DNA of 64,000 nucleotides from Amoebophrya sp. A120 (taxonomy: Eukaryota; Sar; Dinophyceae; Syndiniales; Amoebophryaceae), in the NCBI GenBank assembly GCA_905178155.1, contig CAJINV010000007.1, forward strand, positions 522,912 through 586,911, read 5' to 3'. The notes beneath the pieces are model-generated. The model did no database searches. It saw nothing but the letters and a program-made list of their open reading frames with translations, and was not told the DNA's origin. The translations under genes and the position numbers were made by a program. Positions 8,912 through 21,100 of this stretch are shown piece after piece (positions within the stretch are counted from its first letter, which is position 1; every line of letters starts with the position of its first letter).

Positions 8912-11900
8912 ATGTTAAAAACCATTTCGAAAAATAAATTTCGCTTGACAACTTGGTCACAGCGCTTCTTTCAGTTTCGTCTCGTGGTCGTTTTATTTCC
9001 ACTTCTACTTTTCTCCCCGACTTGTTTGACCCTACTTGACGATGTCCGAGGACCCGGCCTGCTGCACTGGATCCTGTTGGCTCCTACTTCAAAAATGGAA
9101 AACGGGCCACCCTTCAGCGCTGGTACTAGAAGTTATACAACGTCTTTATTTTCCGGTGCGTCATCAACTGGGTCAATAATATTCTCCCACGCCTACAGGC
9201 TGCAGACCCGAAATAAAGCGACGACGAAGAAAACCACCTTGTCCCGGGTAGTTCATTTCGCGACACACCGAACGACAGAGGAGAAGGACAAGCAGGGAAC
9301 TACTAGTACTGCGCAGGAGAACAAGAACACAGCGGAGGTGGAGAACAACAGGAACGAAGATGATGTCCATCATCGTCCTGAGGGGACTTTCCTAGGTCTG
9401 CACCAAGGACGAGAAAAGAATTCTGAGAGCGCCGGTTATGGAGATGAGTCTGATGGTTTTCAGAATTATCCTGGCGAGCATCTGGGAAAAATTTTGCAGG
9501 AGCAGGACCAACAAAACGGTGAGCTGTACGATAAGGAAACTACAAGCACAGGTAGAGCAAGGACCTCTAGACGGGGAAGCAAAAGCAATAGAGGATCAAC
9601 ATCCCCGGTACGGAAAGCTTTGTTCGCGGGAAGGGACAGTCGAGAAATAAAGAGAAGCAGTGGCAGGTCTAGTATTTCTCGAGAGCAGCCGAGGACCACG
9701 ACAGGCGGGGAAGATGAAACGCAAAAAACGGCCTCCTTGGCCGAGCTAAAGTTGGAGCAAGAGTCTACTTTTTATCAGGTGGGACAACGAGAGAGCATCC
9801 AAGCAGCAGCTGCAGTAGTAGAACGGCAAGAAGAAGGCCTGGCTCAACATGTAGTCGCGAAAAATAGCAGAACCGCACAAACACAGCACCTGGGCGGCTG
9901 CGAGCATGAGACGTGCCGGTACCCGAATGCCGGGTTTGGCGGCTGCGCGTGCGACGTCGGGCGTGGCGGGACGCAGGAGTTCGTGTTGTGCCCACAGTCG
10001 GAAATAGCAGCGGAGTTGCGACAGGCAGACTTGCAGCAGTACACGAGGCAAACGCAGCTACCCGCTTGCAGCCAGATCCACTGCCAAATGGCCTGTGACG
10101 ACAACAGTGATGCCGGGGGTTACTTGTACCAAACCTCCACGTGCCTGTGTCGTCTCTTTTACATGTGGGGCGACGCCTTGATTGGGTATGCGCATGTGCA
10201 CGCCGGCGGCGGGCTTTCCCAATTTGCGAACGATGGGTGCATGAGGAAAGTGGACACGACAACCGCGCCACCGCTTACGCCAGCCACGACCACCGTTGTC
10301 CACGCGACAAATTCCGGTGGCATCGGAACTCCCCCGACTGGAACCCGGCCCACGGAAGCGCCGCCGACCACGACAACAACCACGACGACAACAACGACCA
10401 CGACCACCACGACTACGACCACAACTTCAACCACATCGACCACTACCATTTACATCGACCCCAACGGCCCCTGCGCGACGCTGCCAACGAAAGAGCTCTG
10501 TGACGCCGCAAAAGCGCGGAATTGTATCTACGGGCAGAAGAAGCGAATTCAAATTGTTTCCGGGGAGAAAAAGTGGCTGAATGACGGTCCTTATCAAATG
10601 CAAAAATGTCTGGGTCTGGACGAATCTAACTTGTCATGCTAAATCTGAATCATTCGAAAATCTGTGTTGCATGATTGCCAAAAGCTGGCCACTTTTGACC
10701 TAATCGAGAGGCAGTCTCTCATGCAGGATAAGCATGATAGAAATCTCACAGAATCTGTCATGCTATGTCCTACACACCAGACCTCATGGGTCATGGAAAA
10801 CCTGCATGACAAGTCTGCATTCTTCCAGACCCAGACATTTTTACATTTGATAGTCCTGTGCAATGTTTCGACTGCTCAAAACTCCTAGCCACGCAGCCGA
10901 TCGCCGAGTTGCCCTACACTAATTGCGACATGCTCAGCGGAGGGCATTGTAAGCCCGAGGAAGGTCTTACGATTAATTCGGTTGAATGCGTGCTCAATCC
11001 GGATCCGAGCAGTAGCCCCTTCGCGATTTACGGTGCATCATATGAAAGTGCACAACTCCCCCTCCCCCTCATTTGTATTGCATGAACAGCAATACAAGCG
11101 TCAGCAAGAAGAATACAGGTTTTGCATGACAAATTTGGATAGGAGTGTAGGGCTATTTCGGCTGCCAGAACTTGTCATGCAAACATTGCCAAGAGCCAAG
11201 GCGTAAATTACTTACGTATTTCGCATGACAAATGAGGGGGAGGGGGAGTTGTGCACTGTCATACATCAAGTACAGAAGAAGAAGCGCCCGTCGGAGGAGG
11301 AACTGGGGACGAGCAGGGTGAAGGAAATACTATCAGCTCGACTACCGGCCTGACCCAAGCCGACATCAACAAAATCCTCATCGCCGTCGGGATCTGCGTG
11401 ACCTTACTCGCGGTCTGGGTCACCTGCTTGCTGTGCGGCTGCTGTAGTAAGGAACAAGAGGAGGACATGATGGAGCATTATGATGCAGACGGTAATTTAG
11501 TTGACGTTCATGGAGGCGACGAGGACTATCAGTTCTTCGAAGAGGGAACGTCAGATGACTATCAAATGCAAAAGTGTCTGGGTCTGGAACAAAGCAACTT
11601 GTCATGCGCATTTCAGAACACACAAAAGTCTCTCATGCATAAGTAGCAAGGGCTGCTCACTTTCTGCCACCAAAATGGGGGATTTATCATGCGGGTTCGG
11701 CATTGCGGAAGCTCCTCGAAACCTGTGATGCTAGAGCTTCCATGCCAGACCTTCTGCGTCATGCAGAAACAGCATGACTCTTCCAGACCCAGACACTTTT
11801 ACACTTGATAATGACGGGTATCATAATAACACCTACGGGTATGACGATCCTGGTGGCTATGGAGGCGACGAGAGCAATTACCATGCAGGTGGAGGAAAGC

Positions 11901-12100
11901 ACGGTGGGTATCACCACCACCAAAAGTCTCAAAGATACAAGGGTAACAAGAACGACTACTACGAGTCGGGAAAAAAGGGAAGTTACGACGACTACGGCGA
12001 GGACGAGTCGTACTATGGGAAGGGTAGAAGCAAAGGGATGAAAAAAGGGTACAAGCAGAAGGGGTACAATGATAAGGGCGGGGGGTTGCACGGGTATTAG
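8912..12100 (+). CDS. Thr-rich Cys-rich single-pass surface-type protein
   Basis: The function is unknown. Exons 8912-10591, 10858-11040, 11269-11559 and 11816-12100 total 2439 nt (812 aa). An N-terminal signal/anchor (VVVLFPLLLFSP, about residues 28-42) is followed by a long polar low-complexity region. Next come a Cys-rich region starting near residue 330 (GGCEHETC, GGCACDVG, CSQIHCQMAC), about 25 Thr/Ser near residues 485-515, and a second Cys-rich region (CATLPTKELCDAAK, CFDCSK). A transmembrane helix lies near 657-680 (ILIAVGICVTLLAVW) and ends in a CLLCGCC cluster that could be palmitoylated. The cytoplasmic tail is Gly/Tyr/Lys/Asp-rich (GGYGGDESNY, KGYKQKGY). It shares its layout with the gene 1 kb upstream, suggesting a family. 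Three introners interrupt it. Exon joins are firm; role and location are inference. Confidence 0.78.
10592..10852. mobile_element. Introner, family A
   Basis: Identical GTCCT flanks. Removal joins NDGP to VQCFDC in frame. Confidence 0.92.
11041..11263. mobile_element. Introner, family G (only copy in window)
   Basis: The TIRs contain CAACTCCCCCTCCCCCTC and its complement. Identical CATCA flanks. Removal joins YGAS to STEEE in frame. The interior carries GCATGACAA motifs as in other families. Confidence 0.88.
11560..11810. mobile_element. Introner, family A
   Basis: Identical ATGAC flanks. Removal joins TSDD to GYHNN in frame. Confidence 0.92.
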
Positions 12101-12984
12101 TTAGTAGGACCAGAAGATATTTTTATCAGCACGAATCGTGGTCGAACATTTTGCTTTTTTGTCTCGATTTTGGAAAACCGTAAACGAAAATGTGAAAGTG
12201 AATGTCTGTTTCAATATCTTCACCTGCTCGTTCGCCTTGACGGCGAAGTTTGTTTCCACACCGATGTGCTTTTTCTCTCCTGGCTGCTTCATGCTGAGCA
12301 GCGCCAGTGGTTCAACTACTTAATAATTGTTCCCATTCGAATTTCAATTTCTTGTCCCGAGGCTCTTCCGCTCACCTTGAGAAGCGCACGCGTCATTCAA
12401 TTTCTTGTCCCGAAAGATTGTAACCTCTGCAAAGGCGTTCTGCTGATCACGAGAGCTCTTGTTTCAACTCACAAGTCCGCCACAGGTTAGCAGGCGAAGA
12501 GCAGGCAGGCAAAAGCGACGTTGATCATTTTTTTCGATACAGTGTTGTAGTTGCAAAACGAAAAAAGGTTCTGATCGTCTCTCTGATCTGCTAAAGAAGC
12601 GAAGAGGGATGAAGGTTTTTGCTTTGCTACCGCTGAAGATAAAGATCCAGAGACTTTCTTTCATTTTTCGCATAAATTTGTTGGGCTTGTTTGCATTCGG
12701 CTTCATACCACACAGGAGGATTCTTTTGATCGTCTCTCTTTCCATTCTCACAGCGACATGAAAACGACAACAAGCAATAAAATCTTGTGATAAGGTATGA
12801 TCGTATCCAAGTCGAGAATTTTGTTACTACAGTGTTGCTAGTATTGTAAAATCTTCTTTTAAAGCCCTATTCCACCACCACCTACACAACAACAATGACG
12901 CGCTTGCGTCTCATCTTGTCACCTGTCTATTAGACTTCTTCACCCGTAAGAAAGAAACCCCACAGTAGTTCTACCAGCAAAACA
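12101..12984. other. Intergenic, no supported gene
   Basis: AT-richer than the flanking exons. No ORF with domain content and no TIR element. Confidence 0.45.
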
Positions 12985-15900
12985 ATGGCCTTCCGCGGTT
13001 TTTCCTTCAACGCCGGCCCTGGCGGCGGAGACCACCAGCGGCCCAAGATAAACCCCAGCTCGATCCCCCAAGGGCCTGCAATTGGACCGATGGGACCCCC
13101 ACCAGCACACGATAGTGCTATCAAAAGCAAAAATCCCCCCTCCCCATATCGAAAAGGTATGTTTCCGAAAATTTGTGTTGCTGATTTGAGGTCGCAAATC
13201 GCATTTGTATTGCAAGAAGACAAGGGCAGAAGCTTCCGCCCCACTATGGAAGCGATTTGCCATGCTGTTGGCCCTAAAAGTGACCCGCTTGCCATGCTGC
13301 ACAACTAGACCCATACGGCCCTACCTAGCCTGGGGATTTGGCCGCAGTGCCTCTCTGCAATACAAACCTGATTTGTGTACGTAAATCCAGCATCAGAAAT
13401 TCCGTTTTGATATGGGGAGGGGGGATTTTTCCTTTCGATAAGTGCAATGCTATCTTCGGGATCGGGTGATCCAAATAACCTGTACAATAAGAGACCTTCC
13501 CCCGAGGCTTTGATGGCGCGAGATTTACGAACGGAGCAGTGGGAGCCGGTGGCGAAAAAGAAAAAGAAGAAAGACGATGAACCTGTAGCCGCGCCTCCGC
13601 CAGAGGATGACGACGATGACGACCCGTTGGCGGCTTTTATGAAGCAAAATGCAGCGGTATTGGAGAAGGAAAATGTCATGAAGGCACAGAACCCGGGGAT
13701 GGCGATGCAGACCAAAGGGGAAATTTTAAATGACAACATGGAGGACGACGCCGTGGCGGAGTATAAGATATATCGTTTTCATGCGTACGAGCGTACTAGG
13801 TAATATCCACTTTTCATCCTCTGACGTCTTCCATTTTATTCTGTAACTGCAGCGGGGGCTCCTATCAATGTTTTATTTCACTTCCCTAACAGCGCCCAAG
13901 AGCAGCTGGAAAAGGAGCTGGCGGAGGCACGCAAGAAGAAAAAACAGAAGGAGGGAAAAGACCAGAACCAAGACAAAGAATCCCCGGACGACATCGATGA
14001 AGAGGGGCAGAATGCGCTGAAACGCGGCGGAATTATATCATTTGTAAAAACGTCCCCACCTCCCCAGAGTCAAGATGGGTATTCTGCAACACAGATCCAG
14101 AAGTTTTGGGAGTAACGCATGACAAGTTTTTCTCTGTAGTGTAATGCGGGTTAGCAAGGACAGCGGCATCACAAAGCCATCCTGGTATCCTGTTTACAGC
14201 ATCACAAATTGCATAACACGATTGAAAATGCCTCTGCTCATGGGGATGCGCATTAGATAGTAATTCTGCATGACAAGTAGAACTCTGGGGTGGTGACGTT
14301 TTTACACAGGATAAATCAAGTTCGATGTTTTGGATACCAATGTGGACCACAGCAAGATAAAGTACCCGGAATTTGAGAAGAACTTGTATGACGAACACGA
14401 CAGCGTGAAACAAATGACGGAGGAGCAGGTATAAATTAGAGCAACTATTGTGTTGCTGTTTATAAGTTCTTTGTCATGCACAAATTGCATGGAAAATACA
14501 TTCTGTGTAGGAGCTTTTCATCCACGTGTCAACAACAAACAACTACGTGCAAGAACTAAAAATCAGATACTGAAAATCTCTACCAGGTTTCCTCCCTTCG
14601 CGACAATTTAGAACTCCGCTGTCTGGGCCAGGACATTCCCCGCCCGGTGTACAGCTTCGCGCAGTTTTCACTGGACGAACAGATCATGCAAGTGTTGCGG
14701 AAAAACGACTATGAAACCCCGACCGCGATCCAGTCCCAGGCTATTCCGGTGGCGTTACAAGGTCGCGATTTGATCGGCACGGCTCAGACGGGCAGTGGGA
14801 AGACTCTCGCGTATGTTTTGCCGATGTTGACGCACTGTATCTTCAACTGGGAGTCGAATGGGAGCAAGGAGATGCAGAACGCGGGGCCCATGGCGTTGAT
14901 TTTATGTCCCACCCAAGACTTGGCGATTCAGATCGAGAAGGAGATCTACAAGTTCGGGAAGAAACAGCAACTCCGGTCCGTCACCTTAGCCGGGGGGCTG
15001 TCAAAGCAGGAACAGTGGAAGCAGTGCAAGAAGGGCTGCGACATCGTGGTCGGATCGCCGGGGAGAATCATGGATTTGATCAAGCAGAAGGCGATCAGCT
15101 TAATCCGATGCAGTTTTTTAGTTTTGGACGAGGCGGATCGCATGTTTGAAATGGGCTTCGAGAACCAGGTGACTTCTATTATAAAGAACTTGAACCCGAA
15201 GAAGCAAACCTTACTCTTCTCCGCCACTTTCCCGGCGAAAATCGAGATGCTGGCGCAGAATTATTTGAACAAAGCCATTCGCGTGATCGTCGGGAAATCG
15301 AAGCAGGGGGAGGCGGCGGATACGGTGGTGCAGAAACCTGTCGTCGTGGACGATGACGAAGTGAAGACGAAATTACAGTATTTGGTAAATTACCACTTCG
15401 GGGAGACGGTGAAGGGGACGAAGGATTTGGATTTACTAGAAATGTCAAAGTCGAAAAATCTGCTCGAGCGGATGCATGCGCAGGTGGACGAGACCAGGAA
15501 TTCGTGGTACGCGGATGCAAATCCGGTGGACGATTTTGGAAACCCGCTCTTAGATTCGATGAACCTCCCCTTACGGACAGCAGTTGGCGCGGTCCAGCTG
15601 CAAAACGGGTTCGAATCTGGGAATTACGTGATGAACCAAAACCCGCGCGCGCCGGTGCCGCTGCCGTCGGAGAGCAAGCCTGATCCTGAAAATCTTCCCG
15701 AAGAGGAGAAGCCACACGACTTGACCGCGTTGGACCAGCAGACCTTGATTTTCACGAGGAGTAAGGATCGGTGCGAATTGCTGAAAAAGCTCCTCGAGCA
15801 GGAGATGCAGCAGTTGACCCGGTTAGTCGGGGGGAAGAAGCAGCAGAAGAAGGAATTCAAGCAGCACAACTTGCCGGTAATTAGATGCTTACACGGGGAC

Positions 15901-17352
15901 ATGGAGCAGAGGGACCGAATCGAGATTCTGGGGAAGTACCGGAAACAGAAAATCCAAGTTTTGATCGCCACGGACGTGGCCGCTCGGGGCTTAGACATCG
16001 CGGGCATCAAAACCGTGATTTGCTTCGACGGGGCGCAGAAACTGGAGACCCACACACACCGGATCGGGCGGACTGGACGCGCGGGGTTGATGGGGACGGC
16101 GTATACTTTGCTGGTGGAGGGGAAGGACCAGAAGTTAGCCGCTTTCATCGTAGAGGCGATCATGAAAAGGCAGCAAAGGGAGCAGGAACAGGAAAAAATA
16201 GAACCAGGACAGCAATTACCCAACAAGAAAAACATGATCCCAAAGGAAGTGATGGACCTGGCCTTCCAGCACGCCCCCTTCGCTGCGCATTTCCGGAAGA
16301 TGAAAAAGGAAAACGCGAATTTCGGGAAAAAAATCGTCGTCGACGATGCGGGCAACGCGGATGATGCGGAATTAGAGGAAAAAACGGAGTTTGAGCAGAT
16401 GAGCCAGTCGTTAGCGGACTCGGTGTTGAACCAGCAGCAATCCATGATCTCCGCGAAAAAAACCGCGGGCGGAATTTTCCAGTTGCAGGCCAAGCAGCGG
16501 GGGACGGTTGGGGTCGGGTTTACGGAAGACGGAGATAATACCAACAGCAAGAAACATATAAAACGCATCACCCGGGAAGAACTCGAGACGCATCGGAAGG
16601 AACAAGATTTGAAGACGAAAATCACGATCACCTCCTTCAACCAGTCGGGGGAGCGGAAAACCGAGACCGCGGAACAGGCGTTACATGGACATCACGGAGC
16701 AACGAACCAGCAGAACAAGACTCACACAGTCGTCGTTTCCCCCGGCGGGACAGGGAAGACGAATGACGATTCCTCCGACAGCGATGACATTTACGCCCCG
16801 GGCGTGACAGCCGGGTCGAACATCATGAGTCACTACGCGAATATGGTTGGGCCGGCGAACAATTCTAAAGGCGGGAAGAAAGGCGGGAAAAGCGGGAAGC
16901 CGGGGATCAACCCCTTTTTCGCCGCGAATCCCGGTGGTGCGGGGGGTGGAACTGGTGGGAAAGGAGGTAACATGAATCTGAATGTGCTGCCAGTATCTGG
17001 CTTCTCGGGTGGAAATAATGCGGGAAATACAACTTCTACCGGAATCACCAGTCGGATAGTGCAGCAGCCAGGAACAGTTTCTGGGTACCACGCGCCGCCG
17101 CCACCGGTCAGTAATAGTATGCAGCAGCAAGCCGCAGCGGGGGGGTCTTTACCCGGACCGGCAGCCGCAGGGGGAAATCAGCCGAGCCGGAATAGGCCGG
17201 GGAATGGGTACGACCAGAGCAGCAGTCGGAGTCGGGAGCAGGGTCGGGAAAGGGAACGGGAGCGAGACAGGGGAAGAGATCGCGATAGCAGAAGAAGGAG
17301 CCGGGGCGGCGATAATTACAAGCGAGATGATAGTAGAAGAAGGCGACGATGA
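12985..17352 (+). CDS. DEAD-box RNA helicase, DDX42-like
   Basis: Exons 12985-13118, 13446-13799, 13893-14035, 14319-14428 and 14587-17352 total 3507 nt (1168 aa). The helicase core begins near residue 255. Visible motifs are the Q motif (ETPTAIQSQ, ~290), motif I AQTGSGKT (313-320), motif Ia as PTQDLA (usual form PTRELA), SPGR, motif II DEAD (428-431), SAT (459-461), ATDVAARGLD (708-717) and HRIGRTGRAG (738-747). Sequence just before the core (KYPEFEKNLYDEH) and after DEAD (RMFEMGFENQV) fits the DDX42 group, which binds U2 snRNP SF3b in spliceosome assembly. About 115 residues of charged sequence are inserted between SAT and motif IV. The C-terminus is Gly-rich and then Arg/Glu/Ser-rich, as in splicing helicases. 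It has two introners and two GT-AG introns (13800-13892 and 14429-14586). DDX46/Prp5 is the main alternative. Confidence 0.88.
13119..13440. mobile_element. Introner, family C
   Basis: Identical AGTGC flanks. Removal joins AHDSA to MLSSG in frame. Confidence 0.92.
13800..13892 (+). other. GT-AG intron, 93 nt
   Basis: Donor GTAATA and acceptor CCTAACAG with a pyrimidine tract. It joins YERT to SAQEQ in the helicase. No TIR and no direct repeat. Confidence 0.85.
14036..14313. mobile_element. Introner, family B
   Basis: Flanks AATTA and AATCA (4 of 5). Removal joins RGGI to KFDVLD in frame, just upstream of the helicase core. Confidence 0.9.
14429..14586 (+). other. GT-AG intron with introner-like interior motif
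   Basis: Donor GTATAA and acceptor CTACCAG join TEEQ to VSSLR. The interior contains GTCATGCACAAATTGCATG, resembling the internal motif of the introners, but there are no TIRs. Confidence 0.8.
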
Positions 17353-18172
17353 GTTATGTGGTCGAAAAACTCACTTTCTCGACCATCATGAAGAAAGAAG
17401 CTAGAAATAAAGACGGGCGAAAGAGAAAGTTCTTTTCAAAACTGAGAGTATTCTAACGACACCTACAAGAACAATCCGAGCCGAAATGTGACTGAGCTTG
17501 CGGGAAGTCCCGTAGACGCTGTGTGAGTTTTTTTGTGGTGTTTGTGCCCGATTGTCCAGTGTGTGTGCGAATCGGTTCAAAGCAGATGATCCTGACGGTT
17601 TATGTGTTGATGTGGCAAGATCAAGAGAAAGTTCGTTCACGTAGTTCCGGTCACAGCGATGGATCAAACGCATCAAGAGAACCATTGGTGCACAGTCTAC
17701 TTTTTCGTTGGTGATTGCATCGTGAAGCGTGTTTTCATCTTCCGCTCGTTAACGGTAAGTGAGGATGGATTGCTGCCGCGGCGAAGATCTGTATTTCCCT
17801 TGGACGCGATAACTAACGATATCAAGTGCGCCAAAGGAAGTCCTGATCCTCTTCGGAAGGTAACTGCGGGTCCGATGCGATAACGAGATCATCATCTGCC
17901 TGTTTTCTGGCCAAAGGAGAAGGAAGATCTGGACAGTTGTTCCAAAAAGAAACTTGTTATCGATCGATGTAGTAGAAATGCGGAAGATCAGTACATAAGG
18001 TGACGCCAGGACGCATAAAAACCAGCTGACGCTGCTTTTGTCATGTAGTTGTAGACCGAATGAATAAAAGGGAAAAGAAAATGTTGATAGCGTTAGTGAT
18101 GAAGGAAATGAAAGTCAAAGTGCATTGTTCATACTCATATTTCGGAGCAGCCTCGTACCCCTGGATCATACC
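17353..18172. other. Intergenic, no supported gene
   Basis: Short ORFs on both strands only, none with recognisable content. Confidence 0.45.
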
Positions 18173-21100
18173 ATGATGCTCTCCACGAGCGTGCTGCCCT
18201 CGTCGATCCAGCAGAAATATGCTCGGAGCAGGAACTTTCTGTTCCGAACGTGTGCCCGACGGCATTTCGGTGTGGCCAGGGTGGCGGAAAATCAAATTGG
18301 TTTTGCCAGTGCCACTAGCGACAAAACCACCAAGAAGGTCACGCCTTCAGGTTTTTCCGGCGTTGCACCAGAGCAGCAGCAGCAGTCCTTGCTGAAACAT
18401 CAGCCTTTCAAGGCGAAGACGAAAAAGAAGCTGAATAAGTCCGACTATGTTTCCGTGCTGGTGGACTGTAATGATGCGCCCGCGTCATCGTCAACACACG
18501 GCCAGAAAAACGCGTGGAAGAGAAAGGCGTATGAAAATAGAACAACCGTGCTGGCGACGCGTGTTTCACTACGAGACTACTTCTTTCTAGGGGAGCGGAT
18601 GACAGCAAGCGGCGCTTGTATTGCAGCCTCTGCATCACGACCACTCATAGCACCTCCCAGCCAGCGCTCCACTCCTCTAGTGCCGGCCGTGCTCGATGGG
18701 CTTTTTGCGTCAGCAACAAACTTGCGGAGAGCGAAGCATTTGAGTCGTGGTGTGAATGCAGTTACTATTTCTCCGGAAAGTAGAAGTAGCACGTGCGGTT
18801 TTTCAGCTCTCGCCAGAACTATGACCAGTGCCGCTCCCCTAGAAAGAAGACGAAGTAGAGTCACAGAACAACAGCGTCAGCCGTTGTTTATTCCCTCGGA
18901 TACGAATTTCACAAACAACGTCCTCCAATCCGCGAAGTTGCAAAATAGAATCCAGAACACGGGGAATGTCGACGACGTTTTTTCCATTCTCGACGACTGC
19001 TTCGTCGGCGACACCGATTTGCAAAAGCAGTTGGACGAAGTGCACATTGCGACGTTATTGGTGAAGCTCGCAACGTTTTCAGACAGTACAAATAACGTAG
19101 GGCGCGAGCGCGACCGCCCGGGGCATCATGTGAAAAACAAGGAAAAGAACTGTTCTTTTGCTGCTTCCTCATCTTCTGCAACTACTCTGCCCAAGAACCA
19201 GAACGGCCCTGGTGTTGCGTCGGAAAGCAACGGGCCTTCCAATGCTGTCATACAGCAGAGGATTCTGGAGTCAACAACGAAACTGGTGGAGAAGCTGATG
19301 AATGAGTTCGTCAGGTGTAACAAGTCCACGGGGGCTTCTACCAGCGGCGACGGCTTCCTACCTGCAACACAAACGAAGCTCGCTACCGACCCGCGGTGTG
19401 TGTGCAACATCGTTTACGCGCTAGGGAAGATCCTGATGAAGCACGGAAAGAGCAGGAGGCACGAAGAGATGAGTCACGAGTTTGGAGCAGTGCAATTCCG
19501 CAAGGACAAGGAGAATCACTCCTCAGACGTTGTTGGTGCAGACGTGGGCGGATCAGTGCGGGACAGCTCCTCTTGCAGTGACCAGAATCGACGACTAAAG
19601 CTCTTCTCTCAGGTGCAACAGCTTCTAAACTTCTTCCACGCGAACATTTTTGAAAAAGTCGGGAACTACATCAAGCGGGAGGATGCGACAGGTTCCGGCC
19701 TTGCTAGATCTTGTGTCGAAGAACAAGAGCAGATGAAGCGCCAGCAACATCAGAGAGAAGACAATACCACAATCCCCTCCTCCGAGATTTGGTCCCAGAA
19801 AAAGCGGACAAGAGACGAAAAGCTGGAAATCCAGGAGTTGCGACGGACGAAAAGCGACGGGAGTGTTTTTTTTTCCGAAGTCGGACTGGCGCAACTGCTG
19901 AACGGGTATGCGCATTTGTACGGTTTTTTCGCTGCGGGATCACTATCACCGGGGGAAGGATCAACGAGCGGGGATGGTGCTTCCCCGGGCGGAACTGGTG
20001 GCACTGGAACTGGTATTATTCCGCCACCACATTTGTCACTCCTATCAGAAGTGAAAAGCAGATTGCAGATGGACGAAATGATGCCGAAGGCGATGTCGTT
20101 GATATTATCGAGTTTGGCCAAGATTTACACGATTGAGGAGAATCTGATGAATGATCGTGGTCTTCTTTCAACGGAACAAACAAGCGGGCGTCTCGTGGAT
20201 CCTGACAAAGACGACGCAGAACCACGGGAACAAACCTCTAACGACGGTTCTCGTTCTACCACACCAACGTGTAGTACTAATCATGCTTCCACCGCCACAC
20301 GACACCAATCTATCTCCTTCCACACGGCCGTCCGGTCGATTTTCGAGGAGGAAGTGCTCCATAAAGTGGATTTTAGCAAGAAGCACTTCATTCCCCAGCA
20401 GATTTCCCTCATTTGCTGGAGCGTCGCCACGGTGCTGTGCGAGGAGGTAGGTAGGAAGATGAGGATAAAGGGACAGGTATCCGGAGTAAAAACGTACCCA
20501 CACCAGAGTTGTAATGCAGATTTGCCACGACAGGAACATTTGTGATGCGCAACCCCATGACAGGCATTTTCAATCGTGTTTGGGAACTTGTAGTGCTGTA
20601 AACAGGATCAGACGGTCGCTTTGTGATGCGGCTTTCCTTGCTAACTTGCACTACCTTACGGACTGAAACTTGTCATGCGTGACTCCTAAAACTCCTAGGT
20701 TTGTGTTGCAAAATCCCCATCCTGACTCTGGTGTGGGTGCGTTTTTACTCAGGATAACAGGAGATCTTCAGGAGCTTGATGCAAGCTTGTATGATATGAT
20801 AAATGTGGTCATGATAAGGTCGGTGGACATGAACATTTTGCCTACAACAACTTGCGTGGTGAGGCTTCTCTATGGTCTCCTGTCCTTTGTAACTGTAATA
20901 CAGCATCTGGCTGCTCCGGGATAGCCGCCGCGTGTGCTCGTGGCAAGCGAAAATCGGCGGAACACACTCTGGAGAGGTTCTGGCAGAGTGTGGAGAATGC
21001 GTTCCGCTTTCATCAGAAAGTAGGTGGAACAAAACGAGTGGCTGACGCAAAGAATGACGCGGTGAAACAAAGACGTACAACTACACTCCTAGCAGACGCG

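Noticed and set aside
9765-10271. Minus-strand 168-codon frame
   Set aside because: It is antisense to the Cys-rich part of the surface-protein gene, whose plus frame continues correctly through introners.
15624-16640. Minus-strand 338-codon frame
   Set aside because: Antisense shadow of the helicase core, which has clear motifs on the plus strand.
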